Below are positions 8,932 to 17,388 of a DNA stretch of 64,000 nucleotides, one piece after another. Position numbers and translations under genes: made by a program. Below the pieces are notes generated by a model. That model saw only the letters and a list, made by a program, of their open reading frames with translations. It had not been told where the DNA came from and made no database searches. The DNA is from Sagittula stellata E-37 (GTDB lineage Bacteria; Pseudomonadota; Alphaproteobacteria; Rhodobacterales; Rhodobacteraceae): NCBI RefSeq assembly GCF_039724765.1, contig NZ_CP155729.1, positions 2,179,501-2,243,500 on the forward strand, read 5' to 3'. The number at the start of each line of letters is the position of its first letter. Position 1 is the stretch's first letter.

Positions 8932-9008
8932 GCGGTTGTAGCTCAGTTGGTTAGAGTACCGGCCTGTCACGCCGGGGGTCGCGGGTTCGAGCCCCGTCAA
9001 CCGCGCCA
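8932..9008 (+). tRNA. tRNA-Asp (anticodon GTC), copy 1
   Basis: 77 bases including an encoded CCA. The acceptor stem pairs GCGGTTG with CAACCGC. The anticodon stem CCGGC/GCCGG holds loop CTGTCAC, giving anticodon GTC. The T arm has the usual GGTTCGAGCC core. Identical to the copy at 9206-9282. tRNA-Asp is the substrate of the GluQ enzyme encoded at 25 kb, which acts on queuosine at position 34. Confidence 0.98.
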
Positions 9009-9036
9009 CCGCTGCCCGATCAAACGGCGTCAGAAC

Positions 9037-9064
9037 AGCCCCCGCTTTGGCGGGGGCTTTTGCT
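9037..9064 (+). terminator. Intrinsic terminator after tRNA-Asp copy 1
   Basis: An 8-bp stem GCCCCCGC/GCGGGGGC with a four-base loop, followed by TTTTGCTTTT. Confidence 0.8.
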
Positions 9065-9163
9065 TTTCGGACATGTGTTTTCAAAGGCTTCGCCAAAGTG
9101 CGGCGGTCTTGCGAGCAGAACGGATCGCCCGTGATTTTCCGCCAGCGTCCTTCGCTTTTCCGC

Positions 9164-9192
9164 TTGACCACCCGGTGCACGGCGGACTATCT
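9164..9192 (+). promoter_or_regulatory. Promoter of the second tRNA-Asp gene
   Basis: TTGACC at 9164-9169, a 17-base spacer and CTATCT at 9187-9192, 14 bases before the tRNA 5' end. The second tRNA thus has its own promoter and is separated from copy 1 by a terminator. Confidence 0.65.
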
Positions 9193-9205
9193 GCCCCCAC
9201 AAAGC

Positions 9206-9282
9206 GCGGTTGTAGCTCAGTTGGTTAGAGTACCGGCCTGTCACGCCGGGGGTCGCGGGTTCGAGCCCCGTCAACCGCGCCA
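9206..9282 (+). tRNA. tRNA-Asp (anticodon GTC), copy 2
   Basis: 77 bases, identical over its whole length to the copy at 8932-9008, with the same anticodon GTC and encoded CCA. The flanks of the two copies differ, which suggests an old duplication or concerted evolution of the tRNA bodies only. A T-rich stretch follows directly (TTTTCCTCTC). Confidence 0.98.
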
Positions 9283-9497
9283 TTTTCCTCTCTCAGTGAA
9301 ACCTTTGATTGTGCCTGAGGACAGGGGCCGCGCTCCTGCGCTTTTTTCCAAAAAATCTGACTCCCGTCGGAACCGAACCGGCAGCCGCGTCGTTTACCCC
9401 GCATGAAGGCCTCGTCGCTGTGGTCTTCACCGAGGATGCAGATCGCGACATGTCGGGAATACCTGACTGCCAATCCCCCGCGATCTGTGCCAGAAAC

Positions 9498-9523
9498 AAA
9501 AAAGGCGCCGCAAAGGGCGCCTT
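9498..9523 (-). terminator. Intrinsic terminator of the DUF882 gene
   Basis: Minus-strand reading: AAGGCGCC, loop, GGCGCCTT (9502-9523), then a T run (complement of CAAAAAA). It lies 28 bases after the DUF882 stop codon. Confidence 0.75.
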
Positions 9524-9550
9524 CTTGGTGGAGTAGTATAGGGGTAAGCC

Positions 9551-10120
9551 TCAGGCGCCCCAAGAGCGCACGGGGCCGCAGTCCATATGTACGAAGTTGG
9601 AGCCGGAGTAACGACCGACACCACCGCCGTGGCAGGCCATCGCAGCTTTCGCCATCTGGTTGACGGACCGGCTGGAGAGCCGAAGGTCAGCCGCCTCGCC
9701 GCGCAGGTGGCGGGAGTTCTTGGCGACACCGGACGACCTGGACCGCAGCATCGCGTTGGTCTTCGGCGAACGGTAGCCGGAAATGAGCATGTAGGGTTCG
9801 GAACAGTCGAGAAGCCGATGCGCAGCCGTACAGATGTCGATTGTGCGGGCGTCGATGTTCTTGATGTCGTTCGTGCGCCAGTCGCGCATGAAGTAGTTGA
9901 TTTCCTTGATTGCGTCGGCAAGGTACTGGCCTTCGATCCAGTAGATCATGTCGATGCGTTCCCCGGTCCGGCCGGAGTACATACGGAGGCGTCTGATGTC
10001 GCCCGCGCCGCGCAGGAAGCCCGCTGCGTTAGAGTAGGTGGGCGCAGCTGCGAGTGTCGTTGCTGCGAAGGCGCCGAGGATACCCCGGCGCGTGAAGCTG
10101 CCCGTTGTCGAATCTGCCAT
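9551..10120 (-). CDS. DUF882 / YcbK-like Tat-exported murein peptidase-like protein
   Basis: A 189-residue protein of the DUF882 family, related to the M15 peptidoglycan peptidases (MepK/YcbK). The N-terminus carries a twin-arginine signal (SFTRRGILGAFAATTLAAAP), so it is probably exported folded to the periplasm. The M15-type zinc ligands are visible: His138 and Asp145 in SRHLRGEAADL and His178 in FVHMDCG. It probably cleaves peptide crosslinks in murein. It is divergent from an L,D-transpeptidase gene, which makes a shared role in 3-3 crosslink turnover plausible. The start was set at the Tat signal. Confidence 0.88.
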   Translation of the reverse strand: MADSTTGSFTRRGILGAFAATTLAAAPTYSNAAGFLRGAGDIRRLRMYSGRTGERIDMIYWIEGQYLADAIKEINYFMRDWRTNDIKNIDARTIDICTAAHRLLDCSEPYMLISGYRSPKTNAMLRSRSSGVAKNSRHLRGEAADLRLSSRSVNQMAKAAMACHGGGVGRYSGSNFVHMDCGPVRSWGA

Positions 10121-10217
10121 GATGAGCGCCTGTCCCTGGTCGCTGTTACCTGTGTGTGCACACCTCGTTGGGTGTGCTCTGCCATCTATCCCCAGATGTC
10201 GGAATCTGTATTGCACG

Positions 10218-10243
10218 AATCGCACAATGGAGAAAGTGCGATT
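10218..10243. promoter_or_regulatory. Perfect inverted repeat between the two divergent murein genes
   Basis: AATCGCAC, ten bases, GTGCGATT. The repeat lies near the middle of the 314-base divergent intergenic region. A separate ten-base palindrome GTGTGCACAC is at 10154-10163. Both are operator-like; the binding protein is unknown. Confidence 0.45.
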
Positions 10244-10434
10244 TGTGATGAATTTTATCCTTCAAGAGGCAAGTGGCAGAATCTCGCGCAGGGTCGGAAA
10301 ACTGTGGCGCAAATGCGCGTATCGGGCTCCCGGAACACATCGGAGCCTGTCTGCCGCGTTTGTGAGTTTACAGGGTTATGACATTGTTAGACAAGTTTAA
10401 TTCAGGGACGGACAAAAGAAATGAGGGACGCGGA

Positions 10435-12057
10435 ATGAAAGTTGCGAAGGTCGGGCTGCGTGCCCTTTTGCTGGCCGGTGCTATGGCTGCGACCATGCCC
10501 ACCGTCGGCTCGGCGGAGGAATTTTCCTTCAAGGTGACGGCTTTCAAACAGGCTGTGGCCGAGCATGTGGGGCAGAACGAAAGCATCGCGGCCTTCTACC
10601 GTGCACGCGGGTTCGAACCGATCTGGACCGGCCCGTCCGATGAGGACCGCGCCCGTCGCGTCGCATTGCTGGAAGCGTTCGCGATGGCGGATGTGCACGG
10701 CCTGCCGACCCGGCTTTACAATGAACATACCCTGCGCGCGCAGCTTGCCGCCGCCACGTCCGGCCGCGACCGTGGCCTGCTGGAGGTCGAGCTTTCGAAG
10801 CTGTTCATAAGTTTCGCCAACGATCTGCAGACCGGCGTGCTGGACGACCCGGGCGCCGTGATTTCCGATATCAAGCGGGAGGTCCCGCGCCGCGCACCCG
10901 AGGAACTCCTGTCGCGCCTGACCACCGAGCGTCCCGACGCGGTGTTCCGCAGCCTCGTGCCGCCGACCGCCGAATACTCTCGTCTGATGCGCGCCAAGCT
11001 GATGCTGGAGCATCGTATCCGCCATGGCGGCTGGGGGCCGGTCGTGCAGGCGTCGAGCCTGGAACCCGGGGAGAGCGGCCAGGCCGTGGTCGCGCTGCGC
11101 AACCGGCTTGTCGCGATGAACTATCTCAAGCCGTCGCTCACCACCCGCTACGACGAGGACATGACCGCCGCGGTGCGCGCGGTGCAGGAGGATCACGGCC
11201 TGAATGTCGACGGGGTCGCCGGTGCATCGACGCTCAGGGCGATCAACGCCGCTCCCGAAGAGCGGCTGAAGTCGATCATGGTCGCCATGGAGCGTGAGCG
11301 CTGGCTCAACAGCCCGGAAGGCCGGGGCAAGCGGCATGTTCTCGTGAACCTCGTGGACTTCCACGCCCAGATCATCGACGACGACAAGGTCACCTTCGAG
11401 ACCCGTTCCGTGATCGGTCAGAACCAGTCGACGCATCGTACGCCGGAATTCTCCGACACGATGGAGCATATGGTCATCAACCCGTACTGGTATGTGCCGC
11501 GCTCGATCATCGTGAACGAATACCTGCCGCTTTTGCGCTCCAACCCGGGCGCGGCGGGCCATCTGGAAATCATCGACGGTCGCGGCCGGGTGGTCAGCCG
11601 GGGGCAGAGCTTTGCGCAGTATTCCGGCCGCAGCTTCCCGTATTCGATGCGCCAGCGTCCAGGGCCGCGCAACGCGCTGGGGACGGTCAAGTTCATGTTC
11701 CCGAACAAGTACAACATCTACCTGCACGACACGCCGTCGCAGAGCCTGTTCTCGCGCGAGGTGCGGACCTTTTCTCATGGGTGCGTCCGGTTGAACGACC
11801 CGCATGACTTTGCCTACGCGCTGCTGTCCCGGCAGGAACGCGATCCGGTGAACTTTTTCCAGTCGATCCTGCGATCCGGTCAGAACACCAAGGTGCCTCT
11901 GGCAGAGCCGATCCCGGTGCACCTGATCTACCGCACGGCCTTTACCCAGGCGAAAGGCAACGTGAACTATCGCAATGACGTCTACGGCCGCGACGAGATC
12001 CTGTGGCGCGCGCTGCAGAACGAAGGTGTGTCGCTGATGACCCATTGGGACAGCTGA
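10435..12057 (+). CDS. YcbB-type L,D-transpeptidase with peptidoglycan-binding domain
   Basis: A 540-residue periplasmic enzyme that makes 3-3 crosslinks or attaches proteins to murein. It has a signal peptide (VGLRALLLAGAMAATMPTVGSAE), an N-terminal region, a peptidoglycan-binding domain near residues 215-275 (LRNRLVAMNYL, AVRAVQEDHGLNVDGVAGASTL), and a YkuD catalytic domain from about 300. The catalytic motif is SHGCVRL with Cys450 and His448, and NPYWYVPRSI is typical of the YcbB/LdtD branch. The start at 10435 was chosen because it begins the signal peptide and follows AGGGA. Confidence 0.93.
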   Translation: MKVAKVGLRALLLAGAMAATMPTVGSAEEFSFKVTAFKQAVAEHVGQNESIAAFYRARGFEPIWTGPSDEDRARRVALLEAFAMADVHGLPTRLYNEHTLRAQLAAATSGRDRGLLEVELSKLFISFANDLQTGVLDDPGAVISDIKREVPRRAPEELLSRLTTERPDAVFRSLVPPTAEYSRLMRAKLMLEHRIRHGGWGPVVQASSLEPGESGQAVVALRNRLVAMNYLKPSLTTRYDEDMTAAVRAVQEDHGLNVDGVAGASTLRAINAAPEERLKSIMVAMERERWLNSPEGRGKRHVLVNLVDFHAQIIDDDKVTFETRSVIGQNQSTHRTPEFSDTMEHMVINPYWYVPRSIIVNEYLPLLRSNPGAAGHLEIIDGRGRVVSRGQSFAQYSGRSFPYSMRQRPGPRNALGTVKFMFPNKYNIYLHDTPSQSLFSREVRTFSHGCVRLNDPHDFAYALLSRQERDPVNFFQSILRSGQNTKVPLAEPIPVHLIYRTAFTQAKGNVNYRNDVYGRDEILWRALQNEGVSLMTHWDS

Positions 12058-12090
12058 GCGGCACTCGTGCCCGCCATGGAGTGACGACAG

Positions 12091-12118
12091 AAGGCGCGCC
12101 CGTCCGGACGCGCCTTTT
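12091..12118 (+). terminator. Intrinsic terminator after the L,D-transpeptidase
   Basis: Stem AAGGCGCG/CGCGCCTT with a ten-base loop (12091-12116), running into TTTT. Confidence 0.75.
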
Positions 12119-12276
12119 GCGTTTGCGGGTGCGCCGGAGCAGGTCATGGGGAAAGGGCTGGTGCCGCGCGCGGGACGGGCGCGACACGGGCAGGGCGAAG
12201 CAGGGTTGAACCCGGGGGCGCGCAGCCTCTACACCTGCGGCGGCGGCGCTGGCCGCATGGAACGGCAGGAGCGGGC

Positions 12277-13368
12277 ATGGCCTATACCATCCAGGAGATA
12301 GCGGCGGCGGTCGGCATGGCGGCACATGGCGACGTGTCGCTGAAAGTCGGCGGCGTGGCGGAACCCCAGTCCGCCGGCCCGGGCGACATCGCTTTGGCCA
12401 TGCGACCCGAGTATGCCGCGCTGATCGGCGAGGGCCGGGCACAAGTGGCGGTGCTCTGGGACGGGGCGGACTGGCAGGGGCTGGGCCTGAAGGCCGCGCT
12501 GACCTCTCCCCGGCCACGGTTCTCGCTCTCGGGGCTGGCTGGCATGATGGACCCGGGGCAGGGTTACGCGACCGGCGTGCACCCGTCGGCAGTGGTCGAT
12601 CCCTCCGCTGAAATCGGCGAGGACGTATCCATCGGCCCGTTCTGCGTGATCGGGGCAGGGGCGCGGGTCGGCGCGGGCAGTACCCTTGGGCCGCAATGTT
12701 ATATCGGTGAAGACGTGACCCTGGGCGAGGGCGGGCTTCTGCACACAGGCGTCCGGCTGATGGCGCGCGTGAACATCGGGGCCCGGTTGATCGCGCACCC
12801 CGGTGTGGTGATCGGCGGCGACGGGTTCTCTTTCGTGACGCCGGAACCATCCGGCGTCGAGAAGGCCCGCGCTAGCTTGGGCGTCGAGGGCACGGACAGC
12901 GCGCAATCCTGGGCACGCATCGCCTCGCTTGGTGCGGTGACGGTGGGCGACGATGTGGAGATCGGCTGCAACAGCTGTATCGACCGGGGGTCGGTCCGCG
13001 ATACCGAGGTCGGGTCGGGCGTGAAGATCGACAACCTCGTGCAGATTGGCCACAACGTGCGCGTGGGACGTGACAGCATGATCTGCGCCGGGGCTGCCGT
13101 CGCGGGATCGACGGTGCTGGGCAGGAATGTCGTCGTGGGCGGCTGCGCGGGGGTTTCCGACAATCTGAAGATCGGCGACCGGGTGATCCTGGGCGGCGGC
13201 ACGATGGTCCTGTCGAATGTGCCCGAGGGGCGGGTAATGCTGGGCTATCCGGCGATGAAGATGGACAGCCATGTCGAAAGCTACAAGGGCCTGAGACGCC
13301 TGCCACGGCTGTTCCGGGATGTCGCGGACCTCAAGAAAGCGGTTTCAAAGTTGACGGGGAATGACTAA
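12277..13368 (+). CDS. lpxD: UDP-3-O-acylglucosamine N-acyltransferase
   Basis: LpxD adds the N-linked 3-hydroxyacyl chain in lipid A synthesis, using acyl-ACP. The 363-residue protein has the N-terminal LpxD domain (residues 1-100) and then a left-handed beta-helix of hexapeptide repeats. Family motifs include GGDGFSFV, IGCNSCIDRGSVRDT and the catalytic-His motif KIDNLVQIGHNV. It is followed after 34 bases by an ACP gene and a ketosynthase gene. The usual place for lpxD, between skp and fabZ, is empty in the cluster at 60.4 kb, so this may be the only copy. Confidence 0.95.
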   Translation: MAYTIQEIAAAVGMAAHGDVSLKVGGVAEPQSAGPGDIALAMRPEYAALIGEGRAQVAVLWDGADWQGLGLKAALTSPRPRFSLSGLAGMMDPGQGYATGVHPSAVVDPSAEIGEDVSIGPFCVIGAGARVGAGSTLGPQCYIGEDVTLGEGGLLHTGVRLMARVNIGARLIAHPGVVIGGDGFSFVTPEPSGVEKARASLGVEGTDSAQSWARIASLGAVTVGDDVEIGCNSCIDRGSVRDTEVGSGVKIDNLVQIGHNVRVGRDSMICAGAAVAGSTVLGRNVVVGGCAGVSDNLKIGDRVILGGGTMVLSNVPEGRVMLGYPAMKMDSHVESYKGLRRLPRLFRDVADLKKAVSKLTGND

Positions 13369-13402
13369 ATCTCCGCCAACCTGAGGAAACGGGACCGGTA
13401 CT

Positions 13403-13663
13403 ATGGACGTCAAGGACAAGGTGATCGCGATCATCGCCGAACAGGCGATGCTGGAACCTTCGGACATTACACTGGACAGCACGCCGGAAAGCATCGGAAT
13501 CGACAGCCTCGGCCTCGTCGAAGCGATTTTCGCCATCGAGGAGACCTTCGACATTTCCATCCCCTTCAATGCAAATGAGCCGGAAGCCTCCGACTTCGAC
13601 ATTTCCTCGGTTGGCAGCATTGTCGCCGGGATCGAGCGGCTGGTGGCCGAGAAGACCGCGTGA
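13403..13663 (+). CDS. Dedicated acyl carrier protein
   Basis: An 86-residue acidic ACP. The phosphopantetheine attachment site is Ser35 in the motif GIDSLGLVEAIFAIEE. The C-terminal helix region is longer than that of housekeeping AcpP and diverges from it, so it is a specialised carrier. It lies between lpxD and a ketosynthase whose ATGA-type start overlaps its stop (GTGA at 13660-13663). The arrangement suggests it carries the acyl chain used by LpxD, which is inference; AcpXL of Rhizobiales is a functional parallel, not a clear sequence match. Confidence 0.9.
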   Translation: MDVKDKVIAIIAEQAMLEPSDITLDSTPESIGIDSLGLVEAIFAIEETFDISIPFNANEPEASDFDISSVGSIVAGIERLVAEKTA

Positions 13664-14868
13664 AACGGGTCGTCATTACCGGGGCGGGAACGGTCAACGC
13701 GCTGGGGCAGGACGTGGCCGCAACCTATGAGGCCATGCGCGAAGGCCGGTGCGGCATCGGTCCGCTGGAGTTCCGTGACGTCGACCGGCTGGCCATACGG
13801 ATCGGCGGGCAGGTGAAGGGGTTCGAGGCGGAGGCTGTCTTCAACCGCCAGCAGTTGTCGCTCTACGATCGGTTCACCCAGTTCACCCTGCTGGCCGCGC
13901 GCGAGGCGGTGCGGCAGTCGGGGCTGGAGTTCTCCGGCGAGATGGCCGACCGTTCCGGCGTGGTGCTGGGCAATTCCGGCGGCGGGCTGCTGACCCAGGA
14001 CGAGAACTACCGCGCGGTTTACGAAGAAGGGAAGAACCGCGTTCACCCTTTCGTCGTGCCGAAGCTGATGAACAACGCCGCCGCCAGCCACGTGTCGATG
14101 GAATTCAACCTGCGCGGCCCCAGCTTCACCGTCTCGACCGCCTGCGCGTCGTCGAACCACGCCATGGGGCAGGCGTTTCAGATGATCCGGTCTGGCATGT
14201 GCCACGCGATGATCACCGGCGGGTCGGAATCCATGCTGTGTTTCGGCGGTGTGAAGGCTTGGGAAGGGCTGCGGGTGATGTCGAAGGACGCCTGCCGACC
14301 GTTCAGCGCAAACCGCTCGGGCATGGTGCAGGGCGAGGGTGCGGGCATCTTCGTCTTCGAGGAATACGAACATGCGCGGGCGCGCGGGGCGCAGATCCTC
14401 GGCGAGGTGTTGGGGTTCGCGATGACCTCTGACGCTGCGGACATCGTGATGCCGTCGAAACAGGGCGCGGCCCGGGCGATTTCCGGCGCGCTGCGCGATG
14501 CCCGGGTCGACATGACACGGGTGGGCTACATCAACGCGCATGGCACGGGCACGGCCGCCAACGACAAGACCGAATGCGCCGCGGTGGCCGATGTCTTCGG
14601 CACCCACGCGGACGCCCTGATGATGTCCTCGACCAAGTCCATGCACGGGCACCTGATCGGCGGCACGGGCGCGGTCGAGCTGCTGGCCTGTCTCATGGCC
14701 CTGAACGACGGCGTGATCGCGCCGACCATCGGCTATGAAGAGCCCGATCCGGAGTGTGCGCTGGAAGTGGTGCCGAACGAGGCGCGCGAGGCCCGGGTGG
14801 ACGTGGTCCTGTCGAACGCCTTCGCCTTCGGCGGGCTGAACGCGGTGCTGGTGCTGGGCCGGGCGTGA
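13660..14868 (+). CDS. Beta-ketoacyl-ACP synthase (FabF-like)
   Basis: A 402-residue condensing enzyme that extends acyl-ACP by two carbons with malonyl-ACP. The Cys-His-His set is complete: Cys162 in VSTACASSNHA, the first His in INAHGTGTAANDKTE, and the second in STKSMHGHLIGGTGAVE. It starts at GTG overlapping the ACP stop, so the two are translationally coupled. Its place beside lpxD and a private ACP suggests it makes or extends a special lipid A acyl chain. Housekeeping FabF is a possible alternative, but fabF normally sits with acpP and fabD. Confidence 0.92.
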   Translation: MKRVVITGAGTVNALGQDVAATYEAMREGRCGIGPLEFRDVDRLAIRIGGQVKGFEAEAVFNRQQLSLYDRFTQFTLLAAREAVRQSGLEFSGEMADRSGVVLGNSGGGLLTQDENYRAVYEEGKNRVHPFVVPKLMNNAAASHVSMEFNLRGPSFTVSTACASSNHAMGQAFQMIRSGMCHAMITGGSESMLCFGGVKAWEGLRVMSKDACRPFSANRSGMVQGEGAGIFVFEEYEHARARGAQILGEVLGFAMTSDAADIVMPSKQGAARAISGALRDARVDMTRVGYINAHGTGTAANDKTECAAVADVFGTHADALMMSSTKSMHGHLIGGTGAVELLACLMALNDGVIAPTIGYEEPDPECALEVVPNEAREARVDVVLSNAFAFGGLNAVLVLGRA

Positions 14869-14946
14869 GCGGCTGACGGACGGAGCGCGCTGGCGCGCGC
14901 GCAGGATGTCTCGTCGGCGGCCTTCGGCCTTCTCCTCGGGTGTTCG

Positions 14947-14983
14947 CCTCCGGCGGAGGTATTTCGGGCCAAGATGAAGCAGG
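14947..14983 (+). repeat. Dispersed 3'-end element, copy 2
   Basis: A CCTCC/GGAGG hairpin followed by TATTTCGGGCC and AAGATGAAG. It lies 80 bases after the ketosynthase stop and in the same orientation. Upstream, GGCCTTCGGCC forms a second small hairpin. Other copies are at 2321 and 44764, both on the minus strand. Confidence 0.6.
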
Positions 14984-15049
14984 TTCAGGAACGTATGTGC
15001 CTGGCCTTGCGTTTTTCCTTCAATCGAAACGTTTTTGAAGGAGAACGAC

Positions 15050-15547
15050 ATGTCTCTCGACACATTGCAGGACGTCTACGTCGATCAGCTGCAGGACCTG
15101 TACAGTGCCTGCGAGCAGGCGCAGAAGGTGATGGACGATCTGACCGCGAAGGCCGAGAGCGAGGAGCTGCGGGCCGCGCTGGAGCACGGCAAGAGCGGGA
15201 TCTCGGACGGTCGTGCGCAACTGGCCGGCATGATCAAGGCCCATGGTGCCGATCCGAAAGGCGAGCATTGCAAGGGCATGCAAGGGCTTGTCGCCGAGGC
15301 GCGGGCACATGCGCTTGACGCGGAGTTCGGCGACGGTGCGGTGCGCGACGCGATGATCATCACGCAGTACCAGCGGATGACACACTATGCGATTGCGGGC
15401 TACGGCTGCTGCGCGGCGTTTGCCAACCGGCTGGAGCATCTCGACGACGCGAAGACGCTGGGCGGCATGCTGGATGCGGCCTACTCCGGCGACCGTCACT
15501 TCTCTGGCATCGCGATGGGCGACGTGAATCGCGCCGCAGCGGAATGA
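15050..15547 (+). CDS. DUF892 (YciE/YciF-like) ferritin-fold protein
   Basis: A 165-residue, almost wholly helical protein of the DUF892 family: TLQDVYVDQLQDLYSACEQA at the N-terminus and ITQYQRMTHYAIAGYG in the third helix carry Glu, Gln and His residues typical of the four-helix ferritin-like fold. Family members are general-stress proteins of unknown activity. The start at 15050 was chosen over an upstream in-frame ATG because GAAGGAG sits at the right distance. Monocistronic, with its own terminator. Confidence 0.88.
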   Translation: MSLDTLQDVYVDQLQDLYSACEQAQKVMDDLTAKAESEELRAALEHGKSGISDGRAQLAGMIKAHGADPKGEHCKGMQGLVAEARAHALDAEFGDGAVRDAMIITQYQRMTHYAIAGYGCCAAFANRLEHLDDAKTLGGMLDAAYSGDRHFSGIAMGDVNRAAAE

Positions 15548-15636
15548 AGCGTTCTCTCTGCTTCCGGAGGTGATGCTGCCTTTTCAGGCGGCCCGAACCG
15601 TTTCCGGAGTGTGGAGAATTCGTTGAAGACAAGCGA

Positions 15637-15667
15637 AAGGCCGGCTGTCGATGCAGCCGGCCTTTTT
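15637..15667 (+). terminator. Intrinsic terminator after the DUF892 gene
   Basis: An 11-bp perfect stem AAGGCCGGCTG/CAGCCGGCCTT with a six-base loop, followed by TTT. Confidence 0.85.
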
Positions 15668-15819
15668 GTCGCCACGGGTCCTGGGGAACAGGCGGGTCCG
15701 GGGCGCGGATTGCACCCTTGGCGCGGACACAGCCGGAAGGCGACAGGCTCACGCCATGGTCATGGAGCGGCCGGTTTGACGGCGGCGACCGGCGTGATCG
15801 CACCTAGGCGATGGCAGGC

Positions 15820-16959
15820 TCAGTGGCCGCGCCAGATCCAGCCGCCACCAAAGATCCGGCTGTTGTCCGGTGCATAGAACACACAGGCTTGTCCCGGGCT
15901 TACCCCTTCTTCCGCCACCACCAGTTCGACTTCTCCCGTGGTTTCCGACAGGGGGCGGATGATCGCTTCTCTCGGCGGGCGGGTGGAGCGGACCTTCACG
16001 TCGAGCTGCCATTCCGCCTGCGAGGTGAAGGGCGCGTCGCCCAGCCAGTTGATCTCGCGCACGGGGATGGTCCGCGTGGCGAGCAGGTCTTTCGGGCCGA
16101 CGACGACCTGCCGCGTTTCCACGTCCAGCCGGACCACGTAGAGCGGTTCGCTCAGGCCGCCGATGCCGAGGCCGCGCCGCTGGCCGATGGTGTAGTGGAT
16201 GACACCGCGATGTTGGCCCAGGACGCGGCCGTCTATGTGCACGATCTCGCCGGGCTCCGCCGCGCCGGGGCGGAGTTTCTCGATGACTTTCGCGTAGTTG
16301 CCGTCCGGAACGAAGCAGATGTCCTGGCTGTCGGGCTTGTCCGCTACCGCCAGCCCGTAGCGCGCGGCAAGTTCGCGCGTCGCGGCTTTGGACGGCAGGT
16401 GTCCCAGCGGGAAACGCAGGAAATCGAGTTGCTCCGGCGTCGTGGAGAAGAGGAAATAGCTCTGGTCGCGGGCGGCGTCGGCGGCGGAGTGCAACTCGGG
16501 CCCGCGCGCGCCTGTCTTGCGCTGGATGTAATGGCCGGTCGCCATGCAGTCGGCCTCCAGGTCTTTCGCGGTTTCCAGCAGGTCCTTGAACTTCACCCGT
16601 TCGTTGCAGCGGATGCAGGGCACGGGCGTGGCGCCGCCGAGGTAGCTGTCCGCGAATTCCTCGATCACGGCTTCCTGGAAGATGTTCTCGTAGTCGAGGA
16701 CATAGTGCGGAAAGCCCATGTCCTCGGCCACGCGGCGTGCGTCGTGAATGTCGATCCCGGCGCAGCAGGCGCCCTTCTTGGCGAGCGCGGCGCCATGGTC
16801 GTACAACTGAAGAGTGACGCCGACCACGTCGTAGCCCTCTTCCTTCAGCATTGCTGCCACGACGGAACTGTCGACGCCGCCAGACATGGCAACGACGACT
16901 CGCGTCTCGGACGGCGGTTTGGGCAGCCCCAGGCTGTTGAGGGGGGCGTCTTTGGGCAT
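15820..16959 (-). CDS. mnmA: tRNA 2-thiouridylase
   Basis: MnmA makes 2-thiouridine at position 34 of tRNAs for Glu, Gln and Lys. The 379-residue protein has the PP-loop SGGVDSS (26-32). The catalytic cysteines are Cys115 in [14 protein letters not shown] and Cys215 in [11 protein letters not shown]. The region TGHYIQRK and the C-terminal beta-barrel domain are present. Transcribed away from sciP and ctrA. Confidence 0.96.
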   Translation of the reverse strand: MPKDAPLNSLGLPKPPSETRVVVAMSGGVDSSVVAAMLKEEGYDVVGVTLQLYDHGAALAKKGACCAGIDIHDARRVAEDMGFPHYVLDYENIFQEAVIEEFADSYLGGATPVPCIRCNERVKFKDLLETAKDLEADCMATGHYIQRKTGARGPELHSAADAARDQSYFLFSTTPEQLDFLRFPLGHLPSKAATRELAARYGLAVADKPDSQDICFVPDGNYAKVIEKLRPGAAEPGEIVHIDGRVLGQHRGVIHYTIGQRRGLGIGGLSEPLYVVRLDVETRQVVVGPKDLLATRTIPVREINWLGDAPFTSQAEWQLDVKVRSTRPPREAIIRPLSETTGEVELVVAEEGVSPGQACVFYAPDNSRIFGGGWIWRGH

Positions 16960-17031
16960 TGGACGATCTCCGGTGATTGGCCGGAATATAGGAAAAATCG
17001 AAATACTCTCAAGGGATCGTTTCAGCCGTCG

Positions 17032-17060
17032 TTAAGTCCTGAAGGGTTTAAGTCCTGAAG
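17032..17060. repeat. 13-bp direct repeat upstream of sciP
   Basis: TTAAGTCCTGAAG occurs at 17032-17044 and again at 17048-17060, giving a 16-base period with two TTAA cores. It lies 22-50 bases before the sciP start and may be a regulator site or a simple duplication. Confidence 0.5.
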
Positions 17061-17081
17061 CCCTGGTACGGAGGTAACGGG

Positions 17082-17354
17082 ATGTATCTCAAGAAGATCG
17101 ATGGCCCGCGTGCCGTGAAGCTGCCCGATGGCTCGACCATGACACGTGCCGACCTGCCGCCTGCGTCGACGCGCCGCTGGGTGGCGTCGCGGAAGGCCGC
17201 GGTCGTCAAGGCCGTTCAATACGGGCTTCTGACGCAGGACCAGGCAAAAGACCGTTACGCGCTGAGCGATGAGGAACTGCTGGAATGGGTGAAGGCCGCA
17301 ACCCAGTTCGGGGAAGACGCGCTGAAGGTCACGCGCGTCCAAAAGTATCGCTAG
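17082..17354 (+). CDS. sciP: SciP-type CtrA antagonist (DUF1153)
   Basis: A 90-residue protein of the DUF1153 family. In Caulobacter SciP binds CtrA and blocks its activation of target promoters. The helix-turn-helix region STRRWVASRKAAVVKAVQYGLLTQDQAKDRYALSDEELLEWV covers most of the protein. GGAGGTAACGGG before the ATG is a strong ribosome site. It lies 99 bases upstream of ctrA in the same direction, so antagonist and target are neighbours here. Confidence 0.9.
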   Translation: MYLKKIDGPRAVKLPDGSTMTRADLPPASTRRWVASRKAAVVKAVQYGLLTQDQAKDRYALSDEELLEWVKAATQFGEDALKVTRVQKYR

Positions 17355-17388
17355 CGGAAAGTACGAATTGTTCTGGGGCCGGAGTATG

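Noticed and set aside
8289..9180. Long minus-strand open frame across the first tRNA-Asp gene
   Set aside because: It reads through a tRNA gene, has no ribosome site and encodes low-quality Arg/Pro-rich sequence; it is a GC-driven chance frame.
10402..12147. 581-codon antisense frame to the L,D-transpeptidase gene
   Set aside because: Its sequence is His/Arg/Gly-rich with no family features and mirrors the codon structure of the real gene; a shadow frame typical of high-GC DNA.
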